Positions 12,255 through 24,060 are shown, counted from the first letter of the stretch. The stretch is DNA of 64,000 nucleotides from Phoronis australis (GCA_002633005.1 NMRA01000209.1:420429-484428), one strand, 5' to 3'. Program-made: numbers and translations. The notes: generated by a model not told the origin, from the letters alone.

Positions 12255-15200
12255 ATTTTAAAGTGCTCCCGGAAGTCGCACAGTTGATCACACCTGTCTT
12301 ATGTACATGTATTCGAAACATTTCAGACAAATTCAAGAGACACCAGCAAAGAACATGTAATCTAGCGACGTGTTGAAACATACGGGCACGCCGTCGCACT
12401 GTCTGCAGTTGCAAGGCCGGGTAGTTAGCAATTAGAATCCCATGCCAAATGATGCCGTATGCATTTCCTAATATGTTCTTTAACTTTTCGAGATCCATGC
12501 GACAGGAATGCCTGCGTCGCATGGTTATTGCCTATGGGAGGCTACCATTCTTTTCCTTTGTTGCTTTTTTGTTGGATATAACAATACAGGTCGCACGATA
12601 TCGTACCTTGGGCGCCAACCATCCGGTTACGGATAAATGCTTACCATTATCTTTATTATAAGTGCCGTTTACACCACCAAAGTTGACACCGATCAGCTGA
12701 CACTGAACGAGATGTTCTAGGGCAAGTATGTGTGTAAAAAAGGACTGACGTGGAGCAAATTGACACCGCGGTGACAATTTTTGCCGCCCATTTGTGAGGT
12801 AGAGCAATTTGTGCTCAATCATCTTGCTCCGTGACAATTATACTCGGGAACCCAATGGTCGTCCGCCTAAGCATAAAACCGACTTGCTGTTGTACTCACC
12901 GAATTATTCCACTTCAAAGTTATGATCTGAATAGGATTCGATTTAACTCTCACAGATATACCGCATTCATCGATTCGGAAGTTTTCTTTAATTTGTGCCG
13001 AGTTATTTCAAATGTGCACTGCCTTCGGCAGCCATTTTATTGTGACACCTAAGTTCGTCATATGCTGCCCCCTTTTGTAAAAACTGAGAAACATGCAGAA
13101 AAAGGCCAACGAAGTAATGAAAATTGCAACAGCCTGTTTTTATTGACATAAACTCGATTTGAAGCTTTGATGTTGAGCTCTGCACTGTGGTTTCCAATAA
13201 AAGCCAATTGGACAACATTTCAATGCAGTTTAATGGTGAACGTGAGGCAAAAATGTTAAGAACCCAGCGTATCGCATTTGTCTGCGGATTTTTCCTTTGG
13301 CCTTCTAGATCCTACTAGTGCCTGGGACAAACAGATACATTGCATAAACAAACCCTGGATCATGTTTTGTGTCCCGTCGGAAGAAAATTTAAATTCGAAA
13401 ACATCTTCTGAAAACGCACAAAAAAGTGTATTAGTAAAATCTACTGATTTTTAAGTGGTTTTAAAAAACAATCGGTAAACTCACCGATTTTTGTCTCATT
13501 ACTTTGATACGTGTCTCTTCCGATAAGTTAGTACCTAACGTGCAGACGAGCACTCCAAATTGGAACGCTAAGTCCCGCGTGGTTGCGCTGCACGCGAAAC
13601 AAGATGGCGGACGACCTTTGGAGCCTGACGACAATAGGTAACCGGACGATATATGTCTAAAGGTGAAACTGGGGCAAGGCGGAAAAGATCATCTCTACTG
13701 CGCTTGTGCAATGACCTGCATACGGGTTCTCTGTCTCTGCAACTCTCGCAAATTTGTAAACCTACGCATGTGCATTCGACTCTCCAGCCTAAAACTTCCG
13801 TTTTGCCACAGTAAATGAGTTGTGTGTGTAAACGGTCACTTGACACTGATCAATTTGCTCCGTGTCAGTTGCACCGGGCCAAAACTTGATGTCTAAACGG
13901 CACTGATGTTGCAAAGCAATGAATTATTACATGGGCTTCAAGCATAGCTTCCAGGGTGTACGTTGTTCCACCTTTGTATTTGATTTTTGGATGAACTTTG
14001 TTCCTTTGTTCCTCCAGAAGGGCGCATTTGTGACTTCCCTCATTTAGGCGGGATGTGCCGTTGGATTTTTGTGGCGCGACGAAAATGCGACGACCGCAAG
14101 TCTAGTGGATGCTAACTACACCTTGAATGAAATCCGCTAAAAGTTTTCTCAAAAATTTCAATTCGTTTTGAAAGTTTCCAATCTCAACACTGGTCGAACT
14201 ATCAATTGACCTATCGCAAACTTCGCCCCCTTGCGAAAAGTTACGTGACACCCGAATCGATGAGTGTTTTTTGTACTAACCGAAACGCTTTGACAAAGGC
14301 AACAGTCGATGCTTTTAAGCAGAGAATCGCACGTCCACAATGAGGGACTTTGTAAAGGCGGCGATGAAAATATAAATGTTCAAGGAAAAGGATTTCGGAG
14401 CCAGCGAAATCCCGAAGAACCCCACGGGGTTCGCCTTCATCTGACAAAAGACAAAGCCAAGGATGCGATATGTTTATGTAAAGCTGGATAAAAAAACCTA
14501 AAGTGGAATTATCTGTACGACGCCATAGATTTCGAGATTTTTCGAACAAAGTCAGTGAAGATTCATCGATATTTTTATTCTGTCGTCTGCTAAATTCCGC
14601 CAAACGAAAAGTAGGTCACAACTGGTGGAACTCCTCCAAGTTGGTAAAGTCGATGGCAATGTTAACGCTTTTCTAATCTTTGAACAAAATATTTTAGTTG
14701 ATAAATCTCAGGATCATAGCTCAAATACACACTCATCTTGTGCTAGGCAAGCAGTTAGCTCCGGTAGGTCTAGGACTGTGTCCAATTGCAAGTAAAATTG
14801 ATACATGAAATTGGCCGTAATTGCACCAATAAGACCTACCTGCTGGTGAACTTTGCATTTTTGTAATTTCATTGCATAAAGGTAGCTAGATAGATTTCAG
14901 TTTATTTTACACGTATTATGATCAATAAGCGGTGGAATGGTTGCAAAGATGACAAGTGTAGTGGCAAAAATGGCTATTTACAAAAATAACTCAAAATGTT
15001 TTTAAAGCTTTTATAAATCTAAATATCATGTTTGAACAACATCAGGATGAGCACTCACTAGTTCTACACTTAAATTGTATACCAGAGGTTCTCATCAAAA
15101 AGTTATTCAACTGTTTATTTTTTGTGGCAATAGCTCTAACGATGCTTTGAGTTCAGTAATCAGTACCACTCCCTGTGCCGATCGAATCGCTTATTTTGGA

Positions 15201-16849
15201 GAGAAGTTCAGTTGAACGCCAGCTTTAAGTTATATGAATAACAAAAAATGTACCACTGCTACGAAACAAAACGATGTCCATTAGGTGGAAATAAATGAAA
15301 AATAATAAAAATTCCTTAAAAGAAACAGTTAGACTAGTGCCGAGATCCAGCATTTGCCGAGACAAAGGCGACCAGACTAGTGAAACTCTGAAGTCAAAAT
15401 CAGATAGTCTTGCACTATAGCCACCAAACTGAAAAGAGCGCATCTTTGAACAAATATATTTGTGTTTGATCTTCGGGTAATTAAACAACATTGTCAAGTT
15501 CAGTTACTCGTCACGTGGCCGTTCACGCCTAGTTTACACAGTTGACAACACGATGTGGCTTAGGAGACGCCCAATAATGGCGGGATGTTCTTCTCGACCT
15601 GCATAAGGACTGCCAAGATTACATGTATACACACCTTATCAACACCGTTTCACAGTTCTTTTCGCACAATTTTGTGAGCTATAGACACGACATGCGCGTT
15701 CCAAGCCTTCAGTTTTGGGGGGTCGAATTCAAGGCCATGTGGACCTTTCACTAACAAAACAGTTGATGGACCCATAGAAAAAAGTACCGCGACCGAGCTG
15801 TACGTGCTGTGAATTGTGCGTTTGTATCTTTTCAATGGACTTTTATCTTGTTTTCTAAGACTTTTTGTTTCTCTGGGGCGATCTTTTTGCCCACTTCGCC
15901 AAATACGGGTCTCGTTCCAGCCCCCCGAGCCCCCACCCCGCGCATGCACCAAAACGTGTTTTGGTCGGGTAAAAGAGCAGCTAAGAAACGCCAACGAAGG
16001 TGTGTCAAGAATGTTGCGTTCTGATTGGCCAGTTAAGTCGTCAGTCATAATCCAAGCGATAGGTCAATTAGTAAACGAGCTCAAGTTGCTTGCCAGTAGG
16101 ATATCTTATCGCTTGAATGTGAGTCTTCAGCATGGTACGCAAGTTATTGATTTTAGTTTTCGAGGTCCTAGTCCTTCGGAGGCGTTCCCACAACGGTAAA
16201 GCCGAGCCTGTCATCGTCGCCTGTTACCGTCTGGCCAATGAGAAGTTCCAAGTAATAGGAGAGAAACACAACAGCTACTCCAGAAATAGGACTAGCATTC
16301 GTGTTCACTTTCAAAGCCAAGTATTAAGGTGCATTTATCCTCCTTTCATAATTACCTACATGTATAATTAACGGTTCACGCTGAAATCTGTTGATGGTTT
16401 CGAGTACTTTGAGTAACCCCGTTCGAGATGTACAAGGACATCACAAATCGTTGCCCTGGCAGTCTTTTTGAATTCCTTACAAACAATTTCTAGTAACGAT
16501 CTTGAAAAGAAATACTTTTTTGATACTATGGCAAAAAGTAACACTATTTTATAGTTCACCGTCTGAAATATGTTTGTGTGATTCGCAGACAGTGGTCTTC
16601 ATGTTCTTCAAACTTCCACCTTTTCAATTTCGGTTAATGCTATTGTGTTTTTCACATTTTTGGTTGTTTGGGTCAAATGTCTTGACACCGATGTACTGTG
16701 CACAAATGTTTTGTATTTGTGAAGGTTTTGGTATCTCAACTTCCCCTCGTGAATACTTGGCAGTGTCGGATTTACATGTATAGAAGACCAAATGGACAAT
16801 TCCCTGGAACCAGCCAAATGATAGAGGGTCCCGTCTGAAATAGGAGACC
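12255..16849. other. 3' flank / intergenic, mostly featureless
   Basis: Apart from the inverted-repeat element at 12,661-13,904, I see no gene. A CpG-richer patch at about 15,540-16,250 gives overlapping open frames on both strands (15,650-16,048 minus; 15,816-16,199 plus) that look compositional. An ATG frame at 16,132-16,371 begins with a hydrophobic, signal-like stretch (LLILVFEVLVL) but has no support as a gene. Confidence 0.5.
12661..13904. mobile_element. Degenerate inverted-repeat DNA element
   Basis: The left end agtgccgtttacaccacc and the complement of the right end (agtgccgtttagacatca) match exactly over the first 11 nt and imperfectly beyond. A second inner block (tggagcaaattgac near 12,751) is matched in inverted orientation by gatcaatttgctccgtg near 13,848. 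No target-site duplication is evident. The terminal GTGCCGTTTA recalls hAT-type ends, but that is a resemblance only. No transposase is visible in the about 1.24 kb interior. Confidence 0.4.
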
Positions 16850-17017
16850 TTGAAAAAGAATGCCACCCGATTTAATTAGTCTGTTTTACCGTCTTAATCG
16901 GTCTATATCCACATAGCCTCTTATACGGTCGACCTCTCCTTGCCGAGAAGTTTCGCGCTAACCTGTGAGAAAGTTGGGAAACGTCGCAGCGACGCCAGTG
17001 GTTCTCCTGCAGAGTCA

Positions 17018-17313
17018 ATGCCGCTATATTGCGGTGCATCGTTCCCGCTTGTACGAACTATGAAGCTGCGAAGAAAGCAGGTATATCGTTTTTTCGACTT
17101 CCTCGAGAGCCCGAAATGCTTAAGAAGTGGCTCAGGGTAGCGAAGAATGAAAGCTATGCTGTAAATAGCAGGTATGAGTCCGTGAAACATCTCCGTGTCT
17201 GTGGCCGGCATTTCGTTGACAGTGAGTTCTCTGACGAATTCCGGATTACCAAAGAACTATCCATACGATCCGTTGCCTATGCATGTTCACGGCGCCTCTC
17301 TAGTACTTCTTGA
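17018..17313 (+). pseudogene. THAP zinc-finger domain of Kolobok-like element (copy 1)
   Basis: The open frame from about 17,029 to the TGA at 17,313 encodes a C2CH THAP DNA-binding domain. The first pair is C-IVPA-C, followed by FFRLP, a conserved Trp in KKWLRVA, the second pair C-GR-H, then FVDSEF. An ATG at 17,018 (MPLY...) looks like the ancestral start but is out of frame with the finger by a small indel shared with the other copies. The frame stops after about 94 residues; the catalytic part of a transposase is absent. A perfect donor-like GTGAGT sits just after the C-x2-H-F pair, so the domain may once have been a first exon. Copies 2 and 3 carry the same domain with stop codons. It could bind the element's own ends; that is inference. 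Confidence 0.75.
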
Positions 17314-18006
17314 TCAGTGTATTACGGTTCGAACGCATAGCCTGTGAAACCTGACCATCCGACCCGTGAAGTCTTCGTCGGATAAGCTTTCGACTAAGTC
17401 GGGATTGGCGGCGGGCTAGTTACCTTGTAGACGTTTATTATCCTGCGTTCTGTTTCAAAATGAATTATTTCAATCCTATTATGATCCTAGCCACTGCTTA
17501 TGTGAAACTGAAACACAGTCTGTCTCAGTAGATGCAATTTCATTGTAATGGCTTGGATTGCTCTTGAGTGCAAATGTTTTGAGAAGCCATCAATGAATAA
17601 ATCACTGCGTTACCGGCTTTTGATGCCGGCAATAAAGGTAATTGACCGGGCATCGAGGCCGTATGAGCGCATGCTAATTGAGTGTTTGCTGACAGAAGGC
17701 TGTTGTGAAACAATTACTCGATTTTATATTGTTGTGAATTGATACACAGGTTCTCGTGCAGCTTACCTTTACTCATATGAAAGCGTGAATACACGCTTGA
17801 GTTGAAGACCGACAAAAGCAGACGTCCTGCGTGCAGCAGTGCCAAACGAACAGAGAGCTCTTTTGATTCCCCAGTCACGTGACAAAACTAGAACTTACAA
17901 CATCCGGCCACTTACGGAAACCCACGGACGAACACGAACACACAAGACAACACGAAAGACGAGACCACACAAACCAACATTCACAACAATATGCTATGGT
18001 CACTTG

Positions 18007-18049
18007 TTAGAAACACAAATACACTTAATGTATTTGTGTTTCTAAATAA
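18007..18049 (+). terminator. 17-bp hairpin followed by AATAAA inside Kolobok copy 1
   Basis: ttagaaacacaaataca (18,007-18,023) pairs perfectly with 18,029-18,045 over a 5-nt loop, and AATAAA overlaps the end (18,044-18,049). The hairpin is downstream of the THAP frame on the same strand, so it could supply a poly(A) signal. Similar aaataaagatt(c/t) strings occur at about 21,857 and 55,240 in the other copies, but on the opposite element strand. Confidence 0.45.
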
Positions 18050-18803
18050 AGATTTCCCTAACATGATCATTCAAATCAATGTTACTGTACAGCCTTTGCC
18101 CTGACTGTCTGTGGAAGGGGAACCCTACTTCGCTGCCCCCGACAAGTAAGTTAAGTTTCAGTTTCGTAGCTAATTCACATAAATAATTACATGCACATTA
18201 TTTCTTTGGCCCACTAGTATAGTCTTTTCGTGACTGGAGGTTTAGTTTCTAACTCAAGCTGATTTATGTTCGTGCCAGTCCCGTCGGCCACAACGGGCCT
18301 GATCGGGTTTCGAGCCACGGGCCTGGATAACAAGCGTTTTGTGTGTTTAGAACTCAAAAAATCACAAGTATAAACAACACAAATATAGGTTCTCCTGTCT
18401 GTAATTCATAGAAGACTACTTCGAATTTATATCCGGACAGACCCCAAACTCCTGCTACGACCGTGGTAAATTGGCCTGCCGAACTTTGTAGGCTACGGTG
18501 TGTCCAAATACCAGTAGGCCTATATCCGTAACACCGAACTAAAACAACATGTTTTTATAAGAAGTCGGTGTAATTTAAGGGTTTTACATCGAAGTTTGAT
18601 GAAGCATTAAGCTGACACCACTTACCCGTGTTGTGAACTGCTGAACAGACTGCGTGTGAAACCAATTACGTCATTGGAGAATTTCAACACCTCCGTGTGC
18701 CGTCAGGTGTCAGGTAACGCAACCGAACATGCCGTTATCGAGTAGAACTACTCGATCTAAATTGATTAAAAATGCGTTGTTTTTGGGTGGCATGCTCCAT
18801 TAA

Positions 18804-19670
18804 GATTAAAGGCTAGACATCATTTGGAAAAGACTAACAGTTCATTTGATCGTCGTGTGATCCTGCAAGAAGAGAGCTTGCTCAACATCAAAACCGATTG
18901 TACGATTTCATGATAAACAGGATAATAGAGGTAATGGATTCCAACACTGGGCCCTCTCTCGGTGTGCGAGCCCTTGAGAATTTGTCGATAAAACACGAAC
19001 AGGGTGGTCATTTGAATTGCATCAAAGGCCCCGTTCAAGGGCTGGGCTTTTATCTATGAAAAGATCTTTATTTTCAAAGATCAGGAAATGTGCAGGAACT
19101 GATGTTATCTATCAGGTTATCGGGTCATCAATTTGCTTAAGTAACAAACAATTTCGAGCAAAAACAACGAAAAAATACGGCAATAGTTGTCTCCATTATC
19201 CTTTGCCATAGAGATGTCTCTGGCAAAATATACTTTTGTATTTGCAGATTTGTAATATTGAATTAAAAGTTTTCTCGATTTTTCAAAATACATGTATGAA
19301 TGATTAAGGATACGTTTTGCCCTCTTTTCACGAAATCTTAGATTCAATTGGCACGCCTACAAGCCATTTCACCATGTATTTAAAGGGCTCGCGAAATCGA
19401 GGCTGTTAATCTATCACTACTAGTACACGCGCGCCCTCTAGTTAATGTAAATTTTCCGAATACCCCCATTGGCCGGGTTTCCCCTTCAGTTTCACTTTGA
19501 TGGGATTGCTTTGGGTATAACATATACGGCACTAATCCATCCAAACCTTGTTTATAAATTTCCTTAATCTTCCATTTCGAGAAATGTGTCGTAGTATTTT
19601 AACTTTGTTGTTTCTAACAAATGTAATTTTGAAATCGTGTGATTTGAAATATGTACCCCCACCGTAAGGT
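18804..19670. other. No gene seen
   Basis: AT-rich sequence between Kolobok copy 1 and a LINE fragment. Short open frames on both strands have no domain features. Confidence 0.5.
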
Positions 19671-20189
19671 GCACTGTAAGTTTCTTTAGTTTATTTGTAT
19701 TTGTATTGAAGGTCTCTGGCCCAAATTACAATAAACAAAACAATTAATCAGGCACATTTGCACAAGCAGTCAACCCATTTAAGAGTTGTTCTCGTCTTTT
19801 AAGGGCAAAATACACATATTTAACATCAGATATATCTGGATTAGCGAGCAGGCGTATACAGGATTCTTGAGTTGGATGCCTCCATAGAACCGTGACTTCC
19901 TTCATAAAACGTGACCTAAGTTCATAATATCCCTTGCAAACCAACAGGAAATGGTATTCATCCTATACAAGACCATCATTGCAAGCCATACATAATCTAT
20001 TGTAATATTCCACTTTCTCGTGTCTATCCACTTCCACTTGTACGTAGTCTGTGGTTGGAGCAACGTAAACGAGTAAACACTTGAATAAGACTATTGTGTA
20101 GCGGTAACTTAAGATATGGTTCAAAACAGTACAGAGTCTTAGAGTTAGAGTAGAATTTAAGTTTTGCATTATGAGGCACTGTAAGTTTC
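19671..20189 (-). mobile_element. 5'-truncated CR1/L2-like LINE 3' fragment with 14-bp target duplication
   Basis: The perfect direct repeat gcactgtaagtttc flanks the insert (19,671-19,684 and 20,176-20,189), leaving a 491-bp body on the minus strand. It encodes the C-terminal end of a LINE polymerase in two pieces: a zinc-knuckle-like part with RLCMAC and VCKGYYELR, ending REQLLNG. This matches the C-x2-C...H-x-C region after the reverse transcriptase. The 3' UTR has a gggccagagacctt string that resembles the 3' UTR of the LINE at 38 kb, and ends in an AAATAC-type tail next to the target repeat. Confidence 0.75.
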
Positions 20190-20339
20190 CTGTGGCAACG
20201 GACTGTACGACTTGGTCACAACGATGATGTCATGTGCGTTGATTAGTACGAGCCTCACCGTAAGACATTTTTGGCGGTAAATGGAAATTCTGATGGGGTC
20301 GTACGATAGTAATTAGTTAATGTGAGGAGCGAAAGAAGG

Positions 20340-21040
20340 GATGATATTTTTTTAAATAATTTATTATCATTTATAAAACAGTACAAAAACAAACAAACAA
20401 ATAGGTACATCCATTCATTCATGCATGCACACCTCAGGAAAGATCGTTCTCGTATCTCGTTTAAAGTAAATAAATTCTACATGTATTTAACGTGAACAAC
20501 GATATTTTCCCATTTCGCAGAGAAGCTGTTATATACAAAATTTTTCAATGCAATTAATTTTTCAGCATTGTAGTACTCATAAGTATTTGTAATAAACCAG
20601 TGAAAATTAGGTATAGTTTTGTAACATCCCTCCTTGTAAATGTACTGTTTGGCTACTGGAAGCAAAATGTTAAAAAGAGAATCATGCGTCTTGTAAAATC
20701 CAAGAATAACTCGATCGTTAGAGGGATTGTTGGGAAGCTGAATGCCACACTTTTGCATTAGGTGTCGGAAATCCTTCCAGAAATCTTGTACCTTGCGACA
20801 TTCCCATAAAGGTGTGACAGCGTCTCTGGAGCTTCATTACAAAAGGAGCATAAATTAGAATCCCAAACACGGATTTTGACTAAAAAGGTTTTGTTTCAAT
20901 AATTCTTTGTACCATTCTAAATTGGAACCATCAAATGTTTGGATCCCTTATAATTTCATAAGGCAATGCGTATATTTTTTTTCCAATCTAAGCTATTCCC
21001 TAACTATATTTCTCATTTATACACTGACTTAGAAGGTTTC
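20340..21040 (-). mobile_element. Tx1/L1-like LINE 3' fragment
   Basis: Minus-strand remnant of the C-terminal end of a Tx1-type polymerase. Fragments read LPYEII, FQFRMVQRIIETK, a Cys-rich knuckle (LCSFCNEAPETLSHL), then the frame 20,758-20,477 with FWKDF, ILGFYKTH, KQYIYKEG and ending with the SAKWENI motif. One frameshift separates the two parts. The element ends in AATAAATTATTTAAAAAAA at about 20,342, a poly(A)-type tail. Kolobok copy 2 abuts its broken 5' side at 21,041. Confidence 0.7.
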
Positions 21041-21044
21041 TTAA

Positions 21045-22712
21045 AGGAGCATGCCACCCAAAAAACAACGTAATTTGTATCAACTTAGATCGAGTTGTTC
21101 TACTCCATGACGGCACGTGCGGTTGCGTTACCTGACACCTGACGGCAGAAGGAGGTGTTGAAATTATACAATGACGTCATCGATTTCACACGCAGTCTGT
21201 TCAGCAGTTCTCAGCACGGGTTACTGGTGTCGGCTTATCCCTTGAAGTCATCGTTTAACACCACTAAATCATCACAATTCGATGTAAAAGCCTCAAAAAT
21301 ACACTGAGTTCTTATAAAAACGCGTTGTTTTATTTCGCTCTTACGGATTTATTGGTATTTGGACACAACGTAGCCAACAAAGTTCAGCAGGCCAATAGGA
21401 TCCGTAGCAGGAGTTTGGGGTCTGTTCGGAGATAATTTCGAAGTATTTTCCGTGATATACAGACAAGAGAACCTAGATCTGTGTCGTTTAGACTTGTGTT
21501 TTTTTTAGTTCTAAACACAAAACGCATATTATCATGGCCAGTGGCTCGGAACCCGATCAGGCCCGTCGCCGCGGCCACCCGGATTGACTCGTCATCCCGG
21601 TCAGTGGCTCGGAAACTAATCACACATCAAAAACATCAATCAGCCAAAGTTCAGTGGAAACTAAGCTTCCAGTCAAGAAAATACTATACTAGTAAGCCAA
21701 AGTAATGTGCAAGTGATTACATGTATGTTGTTGAATTAGCCACGAAACTGCAAATCTACTTACTCCTCGTAGCCGGGAATTCAAGTTTCGCTTTGGACAC
21801 AGCACCGTCAGCGCAGAAGTTGTACATTGACAATCATTATTTGTGTAATGTAAATGTAAATAAAGATTCCCCTAACACCTGGCTATGGGATGGAAATAGT
21901 GTTGTTTCACAACAGTTTCTGCCAGCAAACACTAAATTAGCATGAGCTCACACGGCCTCGGTGTCCCGTCAATAAGGTTTATTGCATCTAAGGCCGGCAA
22001 CGCAGTGATTTATTCATCATTGCTGGCTTTTCAAATCATTTGCACTCACGAACACTCCAAAAGCATTACAAATTGCATCTAATGAGGCAGACTTTGTTTC
22101 AGTTTTATATAAGTATTGGTTAAGGTGAGAATAATTGATTTTGAAACAGATTGCTCAGTAAAAGACGCCAACATGGCAACCGTCGCAAACCCGACTGATG
22201 ACGAGCTAGAGCTCATCAGTTCCGACTTACAGGCTATCAATTTGAACAGGAATACAGTGATGAAGAAATACTTGAGAAGCGCCGTGAACAAGCTCAGACA
22301 ACGGAACGTATGGAGTTATTTGGTAAGCCGGCATTCGTCAGGCACTGGCGACGTCTGCAGGCCACAGACCTGGAGATGTTTCACGGCCTCATACTTGCAA
22401 TTTACGAAGTACATTTGAATTTTCATTCTTCACTACCAAGAGCCACATCCTAAGCATTTTGGACTCTCGAGGAAGTAAAAAAAACGATATACCCGATTTC
22501 TGCACAGCTCCTTAGTTCGGACAAGCGGGAACGATGCACAGCAACATAGCGGCATTCACTCTGCATATGAACCACTGACGTCGCTAGAGTCACCTTCCTC
22601 ACTGGTTAACGAGACACCTCTTGGCAAGGTAAGGTCTACGGTATGCGAGGCAATGTGGATATAGACCAATTAAAACGTCAAAAAGACTAATTAAATCGGG
22701 TGGCACTCTCCT
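21045..22712 (+). mobile_element. Kolobok-like TTAA element, copy 2
   Basis: Perfect TTAA duplications (21,041-21,044 and 22,713-22,716) flank 15-nt termini AGGAGCATGCCACCC and the complement of GGGTGGCACTCTCCT (13 of 15 match). The 1,668-bp body is collinear with copy 3 and inverted relative to copy 1. Inside are a TATATAAG box (22,106-22,113), an ATG exon (from 22,173) and, on the opposite strand, a decayed THAP domain with in-frame stops. Confidence 0.85.
22106..22320 (+). pseudogene. Sense first exon of Kolobok-like element with TATA box (copy 2)
   Basis: TATATAAG at 22,106, ATG at 22,173 (cgccaacATGg), then a short acidic reading frame. A frameshift leads into the stretch GYQFEQEYSDEEILEKRREQ, after which a donor-like TTTG|GTAAG occurs at about 22,320. 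Copy 3 keeps the same exon without the frameshift. The YQFEPEY-type acidic start resembles N-termini of P2X7-tail-like zinc proteins that are common in invertebrate genomes; that similarity is from memory and needs a search. The exon runs antisense to the THAP frame. Confidence 0.45.
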
Positions 22713-22716
22713 TTAA

Positions 22717-24060
22717 CGTCATTAAAAACTGAACAAATATGTTACTCTACAACTTTTCAAATCTTTCCGTGAGTGATTGCTAAAGGCATGTAAGTAGAGT
22801 AGACATTAAGAGTGACTCCATATAAAAACCAACAGGTAGAGTCTATATCCAAAATCACCGATTTTTTTTAAACTTAGCACATGAGTTTGGTTTGTTGAGA
22901 TGTAGAAAAACCCCACTTTTTAAGATTTTTCATTCATTATTTTTCTTTTTATGACCTGTACCTCCATTTTGCAACAAAATTGGGCGTCGAAGAAGGCATG
23001 TTTGAATGCATTTTACTAGCATGTGTGGTAAGATCAAAACGAATGAATAATAAGAATGGAAAGGCCAATGGCTGAATAATTTAATGACATAACTTTCAAA
23101 ATCCATTTTTAAATTTGTACGTTTTGAATTTGTGAGGCAAAAACGGCAATTTTCAGGTTTTCACTGAAGACATTTTCGGCCAAATTTGTCACTCTGTAGC
23201 AGCCATAACGCACCTTTCCTGAAATTGACTTTATATAATAATTTGTTCAGTCATTCCTAACCTGTTCATAATCTAAAATAAAAAAATTATCCTCTAATGT
23301 AGTTTTTGCGTACGAAGCATTACACGAACTGCACTGCGTCCTTTTGCATGTTCTCAGTTGCCTCTGCTGCCAATAGGGGGCTCTTGGAACATATAATAAG
23401 CTTGCGAAACACGACATAAAAACCTAAGTATTTTGCAGAAAAGGCAGACAGCATTATTAATTACCATTCTCTGAAAACGGCATTGATGATTATTGCTTAT
23501 TACAAGAAATATGTACGCAAATCAACTGGCAAGCGTGCTTATAAATGATAGATGGCGCTGCTTTTGTTTACGTGGAGACTGAAGAGCATCTAGAATAAGA
23601 GCAGTAACACGAGGACCTTGCTATAATTCATGACTTCGCGAGATATTTCCCTGCATTTTAAATGAGAATACGTGGTTTTGGATAGATTTTAGAGAGGTTC
23701 ATGTGTTACTGAACTCACCCCTGCCTTATTTTCTATCTGCCTTGTTCGTGCCACAGGCAAAGGAAGGCACCCAAAGTGGATATGGCCCCCTAGTGTTCAA
23801 TGCAAAAAAATCCTTCAACTTGTCAATGGTCATTGTAACTTTGGGTTCATATTGCAATGTCCCTGCTGATTGCTTCAAATTTTAGTCTCCAAAATCTGGT
23901 GTTCCCCCACACATCGGGCACCTTAACGCTGAATATTTCTGCCAGGGTGATCATCAGTGGTATAAAAAGGTACACATTCACAGTCAATAGAAAATAATTC
24001 ACGAGATACAATTTTATTAATGACTCACTAATGGCAGACATGAAGTAAACAGAAGTAACG
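22717..24060. other. No gene seen; includes short MITE
   Basis: AT-rich sequence. The only structured item is the second copy of the short inverted-repeat element at 23,602-23,712. Short open frames at 23,703 (+) and 23,847-24,080 (-) carry no recognisable domain. Confidence 0.5.
23602..23712. mobile_element. Short inverted-repeat element (MITE-like), copy 2
   Basis: About 111 bp bounded by cagtaacacgaggacct on the left and aggttcatgtgttactg on the right (imperfect inverted repeat). It shares termini and internal gacttcgcgagat and ttttaaatgaga blocks with the element at 2322-2454, but is more diverged and about 20 bp shorter. Confidence 0.5.

Larger units (their letters stand above)
16854..18799 (-). 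mobile_element. Kolobok-like TTAA element, copy 1 (inverted; most intact THAP)
   Basis: Flanks are ttga (16,850-16,853) and ttaa (18,800-18,803). The 15-nt termini are aaaagaatgccaccc (left) and the complement of gggtggcatgctcca (right), matching copies 2 and 3. The whole length aligns by eye in inverse orientation with 21,045-22,712 and 54,480-56,013; it is longer because of an extra segment around 17.75-18.1 kb. TTAA target sites, 5' AGG termini and a THAP finger fit the Kolobok superfamily. It lacks a full transposase, so it is non-autonomous. Confidence 0.75.

Noticed and set aside
12151-12522. 123-codon minus frame antisense to the last transporter exon
   Set aside because: Shadow of a real exon; no domain and overlaps the strong + coding frame.
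12661-13904. Assignment of the inverted-repeat element to hAT
   Set aside because: Ends look hAT-like but the expected 8-bp duplication is not present at either flank, so superfamily left open.
14241-14603. 120-codon minus frame
   Set aside because: Composition is unremarkable, no motif recognised, and a competing plus frame overlaps it.
15650-16048. 132-codon minus frame, and overlapping plus frames
   Set aside because: All lie in a GC-richer patch that depletes stop codons on both strands; no domain, no splice context, no repeat of the frame elsewhere.
16921-17211. 96-codon minus frame in Kolobok copy 1
   Set aside because: It is opposite the THAP domain, whose Cys/His/Trp/Pro landmarks are specific; the minus frame has none and probably is a shadow, although the sense exon nearby kept me cautious.
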